DNA of 12,264 nt from Acidimicrobiales bacterium (GTDB taxonomy: Bacteria; Actinomycetota; Acidimicrobiia; Acidimicrobiales; VFJN01), in contig JAFGPU010000218.1 in assembly GCA_016936035.1 (NCBI GenBank), forward strand, positions 1 to 12,264, in the 5' to 3' direction. Position 1 is the stretch's first letter. The number at the start of each line of letters is the position of its first letter. This document shows positions 8,861 to 12,264 of the stretch, piece by piece. The notes under the pieces are model-generated. The model was not told the DNA's origin, did no database searches, and was given only the letters and a program-made list of their open reading frames with translations. The position numbers and the translations under genes were made by a program.

Positions 8861-9565
8861 GTGGCCGACTACCAGACACCCGAGTTCCACCCGGCGTTCG
8901 AGGAGTACTGCGAAGCCATCTGGGAGCTCAAGGAGGACGACGTCGACGTCATCCAGGCCCGTGTCGCCGAGCGGCTGCACGTGTCACGGCCCGCGGTCTC
9001 CGAGATGATCAAGCGCATGCAGGCCGACGGCTTCGTGTCGCTCGACGGCACGGCCATCAACCTGACCGCCGACGGCCTCCGGCTCGCCGAGCAGGTCGTG
9101 CGACGCCACCGCCTGGCCGAGCGGCTGCTCACCGACATCCTCGGCCTGTCGTGGGCCGACGCCCACGTCGAGGCCGGCAAGTGGGAGCACGTCATCTCCG
9201 AGCCCGTCGAGAAGGCGATCAACCGCCTGCTCGACAACCCCACCACGTGCCCGCACGGCAACCCCATCCCCGGGTCCGCCTACGCGGCGCCCGACCTGGT
9301 CACCCTGTCGGCCGTCGCCGTCGGGGGCACGTTCGAGGTCACCCGCATCCCCGAAGAGCTCGAGTTCACCCCCGGCCTGCTCGACTACCTCGAGGACGCG
9401 GCCGTCCAGCCCGGGCACACGGGCGAGGTCACGGCGGTGTCGCCCGACGGCACCATGACCGTCGAGATCGACGGCCACCATGTCGGCATCGGCGCCTTCG
9501 CGGCCGACCGCATCCTGGTCACCGCCTCCGAGACCACCCGGGAGCCGGCCCGCACCTCGGCCTGA
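8861..9565 (+). CDS. DtxR/IdeR/MntR-family metal-dependent transcriptional repressor
   Basis: A 234-residue regulator with the full three-domain plan: winged helix-turn-helix (about 10-75; VAERLHVSRPAVSEMIKRMQ is the recognition region), dimerisation and metal-binding domain (about 76-140; RRHRLAERLLTDILGL and WEHVISEPVE) and a C-terminal FeoA/SH3-like domain (about 145-222). Against diphtheria DtxR by eye, the ancillary-site residues are kept (His83, Glu87, His102), as are Glu109 and His110 of the primary site. DtxR Met10 corresponds to Glu15 and Cys102 to Gly106, so two of four primary ligands differ; MntR proteins have acidic residues at both. TTCPHGNPIPGS (128-139) marks the actinobacterial subgroup. 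It faces a ferric-iron importer, so control of iron uptake is likely; manganese cannot be excluded. The GTG at 8861 is favoured by the -10 hexamer just before it. Confidence 0.93.
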   Translation: MADYQTPEFHPAFEEYCEAIWELKEDDVDVIQARVAERLHVSRPAVSEMIKRMQADGFVSLDGTAINLTADGLRLAEQVVRRHRLAERLLTDILGLSWADAHVEAGKWEHVISEPVEKAINRLLDNPTTCPHGNPIPGSAYAAPDLVTLSAVAVGGTFEVTRIPEELEFTPGLLDYLEDAAVQPGHTGEVTAVSPDGTMTVEIDGHHVGIGAFAADRILVTASETTREPARTSA

Positions 9566-9583
9566 TCACGAGGGCCGCCGCGC

Positions 9584-9616
9584 CGTGCGCGCCCACGCGG
9601 ACCACGCGCGGGCACG
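9584..9616. terminator. Imperfect hairpin between convergent regulator and permease genes
   Basis: CGTGCGCGCCC (9584-9594) pairs with GCGCGGGCACG (9606-9616) at 9 of 11 positions with an 11-nt loop. It fills most of the 53 bp between the two stops and could end both transcripts. No T-tract is present. Confidence 0.4.
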
Positions 9617-9618
9617 CC

Positions 9619-11214
9619 TCACGCCAACCGGTCCGAGCGACGGACGACCAGCACCCAGGTGAGCGCCCCCGACAGGGCCACCAGCACGATGCTGGCCAGG
9701 GCGGCCTCGGCCAGGAAGACGGCCTCGCTGTCGTCCCAGATGCGGGTGGTCAGCGTCTCGAACCCGATCGGGGCGGTCAGCAGCGTGATGGGCAGCTCCT
9801 TCATCGTCGACAGCAGCACCAGGCCGCCACCGGCGGCGAGGCCGGGCACCATCAGCGGCAGGTCGACGGTGAGGAAGCGGCGGGCGCGGCCCGCCCCCAA
9901 CATGCGGGCCGACTCGTCGAGCCGCCGAGGCACCGACCCGACCGCCACCTGGGCGGCACGCAACGACTGCGCGCCGAGGTGCACCACGTAGGCGAACACG
10001 AGCATGGCGAAGCTCTGGTACAGACCCCATGCCTCGGGAAGCTGGATGCTCCAGAACACCACCGCCAGGGCGATCACCAGCCCGGGGAGGGCGAACCCGG
10101 ACGCCACCAGGCCGTTGGCCAGGTCGCCGGTGCGCGCCCGGTGGCGCGCCGTCAGGTACGCGACCGGCAGCACCACGGCCACCGCCACCGCGGCCGTGAC
10201 GAGGCTGATGCCGGCGGTGTTGACCGCCGGATCGACCAGGTCGCCGAGGCCGCGGTCGCCCCCGGCCAGCCTGCTGGTCTCGCCGGTCACCCCCCGCCAT
10301 GCCCACAGCGCGAGCGAGGCCAGCGGGCCGCCGAGGGCGACGACCACCCACCCCACGACCACGGCCAGGGCCGGCCACCGCCACCGCCCGAGCGGCAGCT
10401 GCAGCGGGCGCTTCGACCGCACGGCCTCGATGGCGGGCTGCCGGCGGGAGAACGCCCGCTCGGCCGCCACCACCGCCACCGCGAGCGCCGCGAGCAGCAG
10501 GCTGAGGGCCACCGACTGGTCGCGGTCGAGGATGCGGTTGGTGTAGATCGCGCGGGTCAGCGTGTCGTACCGCAGCAGCACGACGACGCCGAAGTCGCTG
10601 AGGGCGTACAGGAACACGAGCAGCGCCCCGGCACCGATCGCCCCCCTGATCTGCGGCAGCACGACCGAGCCGAACACGGCGACCGGCCGGCGGCCGAGCA
10701 GCCGGGCGCTCTCCTCCAGCGAGGGGGGCAGCGCGGCGAGGCGCGCCCCCACCGGTAGCAGCACGTAGGGGGTGGTGAACAGGGTGAGCACCAGCCACGC
10801 CCCCCAGAACCCCTCGGGCCGGGTGGCGTCGACACCGACGGCGCCGAGCGGCGCGTCGAGCAACCCGCCGGGCGACAGTGCGGCGGTGAGCGCCAGGGCC
10901 CCCACGAACGACGGGAACACCAGCGGCAGCGCGGCGAGCGCGCCCCACAGGCGCCGGAACGGCAGGTCGGTGCGGGTGGTCAGCCACGCCAGCCCGGTGC
11001 CGATGACCGCGGTCGACGCCGCCGTCGCCGCGGCCAGCACCAGCGTGTTGCGCAGCGGAACGAGCGTCCTGCTGGAGGTGTAGAGCTGCCCGAGCGCCTC
11101 GTCGCCGGTGGCGGTGCGCACGACGAGGTACACCAGCGGCGCCGCGAACAGCGCCCCGACGACCCCGCCGGCGACCGCCAGCAGCGTGGGTGGGCGCTCA
11201 GCGGTTGAGGCCAC
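9619..11214 (-). CDS. Ferric-iron ABC transporter permease, two fused membrane domains (FbpB type)
   Basis: A 531-residue inner-membrane protein with about 12 hydrophobic segments and an internal duplication. Each half carries an ABC-permease EAA loop: LPPSLEESARLLG (162-174) and VPRRLDESARMLG (428-440). Each loop precedes a conserved Leu-Pro stretch (VVLPQIRGAIGAG and VDLPLMVPGLAAG). The fused form of about 500-550 residues is typical of FbpB/SfuB/HitB-like Fe(III) importers, where one polypeptide replaces a permease dimer. It would pass iron delivered by the adjacent binding protein. The GTG at 11214 overlaps the end of the binding-protein gene by 17 nt, so the two are probably translationally coupled. 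No ATPase gene follows, because the next gene is the convergent DtxR-type regulator; an FbpC-like ATPase must be encoded elsewhere. Confidence 0.93.
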   Translation of the reverse strand: MASTAERPPTLLAVAGGVVGALFAAPLVYLVVRTATGDEALGQLYTSSRTLVPLRNTLVLAAATAASTAVIGTGLAWLTTRTDLPFRRLWGALAALPLVFPSFVGALALTAALSPGGLLDAPLGAVGVDATRPEGFWGAWLVLTLFTTPYVLLPVGARLAALPPSLEESARLLGRRPVAVFGSVVLPQIRGAIGAGALLVFLYALSDFGVVVLLRYDTLTRAIYTNRILDRDQSVALSLLLAALAVAVVAAERAFSRRQPAIEAVRSKRPLQLPLGRWRWPALAVVVGWVVVALGGPLASLALWAWRGVTGETSRLAGGDRGLGDLVDPAVNTAGISLVTAAVAVAVVLPVAYLTARHRARTGDLANGLVASGFALPGLVIALAVVFWSIQLPEAWGLYQSFAMLVFAYVVHLGAQSLRAAQVAVGSVPRRLDESARMLGAGRARRFLTVDLPLMVPGLAAGGGLVLLSTMKELPITLLTAPIGFETLTTRIWDDSEAVFLAEAALASIVLVALSGALTWVLVVRRSDRLA

Positions 11215-12214
11215 TCTCGTCGATCATCTCGGTGGTCGCCTCGAGCCCGCCGCCGAGCTCGTCGAGGTCGACGCGGGTCTTGCTGATCTCGTCGAACGGC
11301 GGCAGCGCCTCGTTGGCCGGCGCGTCACCGGCGAGCGGGTACTCGAAGGTCTCGTCGCTGAAGAACGCCTGCGCGTCCTCCGAGAGGAGGAACTCGATGA
11401 AGCGCTCGGCGTCCTCGTTGTCGGAGCCCTCGATGATCGACGCAGCGGTGACGAGCAGGGTCGACCCGTAGTCGCCGTCGGGGAAGAAGTGGTTCTCGAC
11501 CGGCAGGTCCGGGTCCTCGGCCGTGGCACGGAGGGCGTAGTAGTGGTTGACCAGCCCCATCGGCACCTCGCCACGGCCGACGGCCTCGACGATGGCGGTG
11601 TTGTTGTCGAACGTCGGCGGGTTGCCGTCGGCCATGCCCTCGAGCCACGCCTGGGCCTCGTCGTCGCCCAGCTCCTGGCGCAGGACGGTGACGAAGTCCT
11701 GGAACGACCCGTTGGTGGGGGCCAGCGCGACCTCGCCCGCGTACTCGGGCTCGGTCAGGTCGAGCACCGAGTCGGGCAGGTCCGCCGGGTCGACCATGTC
11801 GGTGTTGTACACCAGGGTGCGCACCCGGCCGGACAGCCCGACCCAGCTGCCGTCGGCGGCGGCGTCGCCTTCGGCGACCAGGCCGGTCACGTCGTCGGGC
11901 AGCGGGGCCAGGCGGCCGGCGCCGTCGAGGTAGCCGACCGCCCCGGGGCTCTGCGAGATGAACACGTCCGCCGGGGCGCGGTCGCCCTCCTCGTCGATCA
12001 GCAGGGCGAGATCGGCCGAGTCGCCGTAGCGCACGTCGATCTCGACCCCGGTCTCGTCCTCGAAGTCCTGGAGGAGGGGGCCCACAAGGTTCTCGGTGCG
12101 ACCGCTGTAGACGACCAGGCTCTCGCTGTCCTCGCTGCTGCCGCACGCGCCCACCGCAGGAGCAGCGAGCGCGACGGCGGCAACAGCACCGATCATTGAC
12201 CTTCGCGACATCAT
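11198..12214 (-). CDS. Fe(III)-binding lipoprotein of an iron ABC importer (FbpA/FutA type)
   Basis: A 338-residue extracellular solute-binding protein, anchored as a lipoprotein. Residues 1-24 form a signal with an SRR pair (possible Tat type), a hydrophobic stretch and lipobox VGAC, Cys24 being the lipidated residue. The mature part begins LVVYSGRTENLVGPLLQDF, characteristic of ferric-binding proteins. FISQSPGAVGYL and NHYYALR follow; the tyrosine pair (225-226) is the conserved iron-ligand motif of FbpA relatives. It would capture Fe(III) and pass it to the downstream permease, with which it overlaps by 17 nt. I prefer the ATG at 12214, since TAGCCT ends 7 nt upstream. The ATG at 12232 would add six residues and has a GAGGGG 4 nt before it, so it remains possible. 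An iron-box-like sequence lies upstream at 12243-12261, suggesting repression by a DtxR-type protein. Confidence 0.93.
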   Translation of the reverse strand: MMSRRSMIGAVAAVALAAPAVGACGSSEDSESLVVYSGRTENLVGPLLQDFEDETGVEIDVRYGDSADLALLIDEEGDRAPADVFISQSPGAVGYLDGAGRLAPLPDDVTGLVAEGDAAADGSWVGLSGRVRTLVYNTDMVDPADLPDSVLDLTEPEYAGEVALAPTNGSFQDFVTVLRQELGDDEAQAWLEGMADGNPPTFDNNTAIVEAVGRGEVPMGLVNHYYALRATAEDPDLPVENHFFPDGDYGSTLLVTAASIIEGSDNEDAERFIEFLLSEDAQAFFSDETFEYPLAGDAPANEALPPFDEISKTRVDLDELGGGLEATTEMIDESGLNR

Positions 12215-12221
12215 GGGGCGC

Positions 12222-12251
12222 AGGCTAGCCATGCCACCCCTCAGACGTAAA
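12222..12251 (-). promoter_or_regulatory. Candidate promoter for the iron importer (TTTACG-N18-TAGCCT)
   Basis: On the minus strand, TTTACG (12251-12246) and TAGCCT (12227-12222) are 18 nt apart, and TAGCCT ends 7 nt before the ATG at 12214, as expected for a leaderless mRNA. The iron-box-like palindrome covers the -35. Confidence 0.5.
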
Positions 12252-12261
12252 GCTCGCCTAA
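12243..12261 (-). promoter_or_regulatory. Candidate iron box (DtxR/IdeR-type operator), imperfect
   Basis: TTAGGCGAGCTTTACGTCT matches the DtxR/IdeR 19-bp consensus (TWAGGTWAGSCTWACCTWA) at 12 of 19 positions counted by eye, best in the first half (TTAGG) and the centre (AGC). It overlaps the putative -35 of the binding-protein gene, where a repressor would block transcription. The second half is degenerate, so this is a candidate only. Confidence 0.42.
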
Positions 12262-12264
12262 CGA

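Noticed and set aside
9151..10758. Plus-strand open frame of about 535 codons over the regulator and permease
   Set aside because: Its Arg/His/Gln-rich translation is typical of the shadow of a high-GC gene, and it crosses two real genes.

Overview
The window is very GC-rich DNA with dense gene packing, frequent GTG and TTG starts, and several start codons lying 6-7 nt behind a TANNNT hexamer (the arrangement of leaderless transcripts). It looks chromosomal and actinobacterial. The protein style, with Thr/Pro-rich envelope tails, CPHGNPIPG-type DtxR regulators and a short Cys-rich ribbon protein, suggests an Acidimicrobiia-like lineage (Iamia/Ilumatobacter type). That placement is inference, not a measured result. 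I see no transposase, integrase, CRISPR array, tRNA or rRNA.

Layout. (1) Positions 1-1080: a partial GlxA/FtrA-type AraC regulator on the minus strand runs off the left edge. An 82-bp gap separates it from a divergent 56-residue Cys-rich small protein on the plus strand. (2) Positions 1081-2785, minus strand: a predicted membrane protein with a cytoplasmic acidic linker and a Thr/Pro-rich outer tail, followed 22 bp later by a classical short-chain dehydrogenase. (3) Positions 2969-8559, plus strand: a tight four-gene histidine-degradation operon, hutH-hutU-hutF-hutI, in which every junction overlaps by 3 to 8 nt. It ends at a strong 12-bp hairpin. (4) Positions 8861-9565, plus strand: a DtxR/IdeR/MntR-family metal-dependent repressor with an altered primary metal site. 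(5) Positions 9619-12214, minus strand and convergent with the repressor: a ferric-iron ABC importer made of a lipoprotein binding protein and a fused two-domain permease, with no ATPase gene in the window.

How the genes work together. HutH makes urocanate from histidine, HutU makes imidazolonepropionate, HutI makes formimidoylglutamate (FIGLU), and HutF deiminates FIGLU to N-formylglutamate. This is the five-step route; the last enzyme, N-formylglutamate deformylase (HutG), is not here. The divergent hutH upstream region carries two 16-bp near-identical direct repeats exactly 42 bp apart, a plausible operator pair. On the iron side, an imperfect 19-bp iron-box-like palindrome overlaps the putative -35 of the binding-protein gene, which fits control by the neighbouring DtxR-type protein.

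I did not find a clearly new system. The points most worth a second look are the variant metal site of the DtxR-type regulator next to an ATPase-less iron importer, the repeated leaderless promoter geometry, the paired repeats before hutH, and the small Cys-rich protein.
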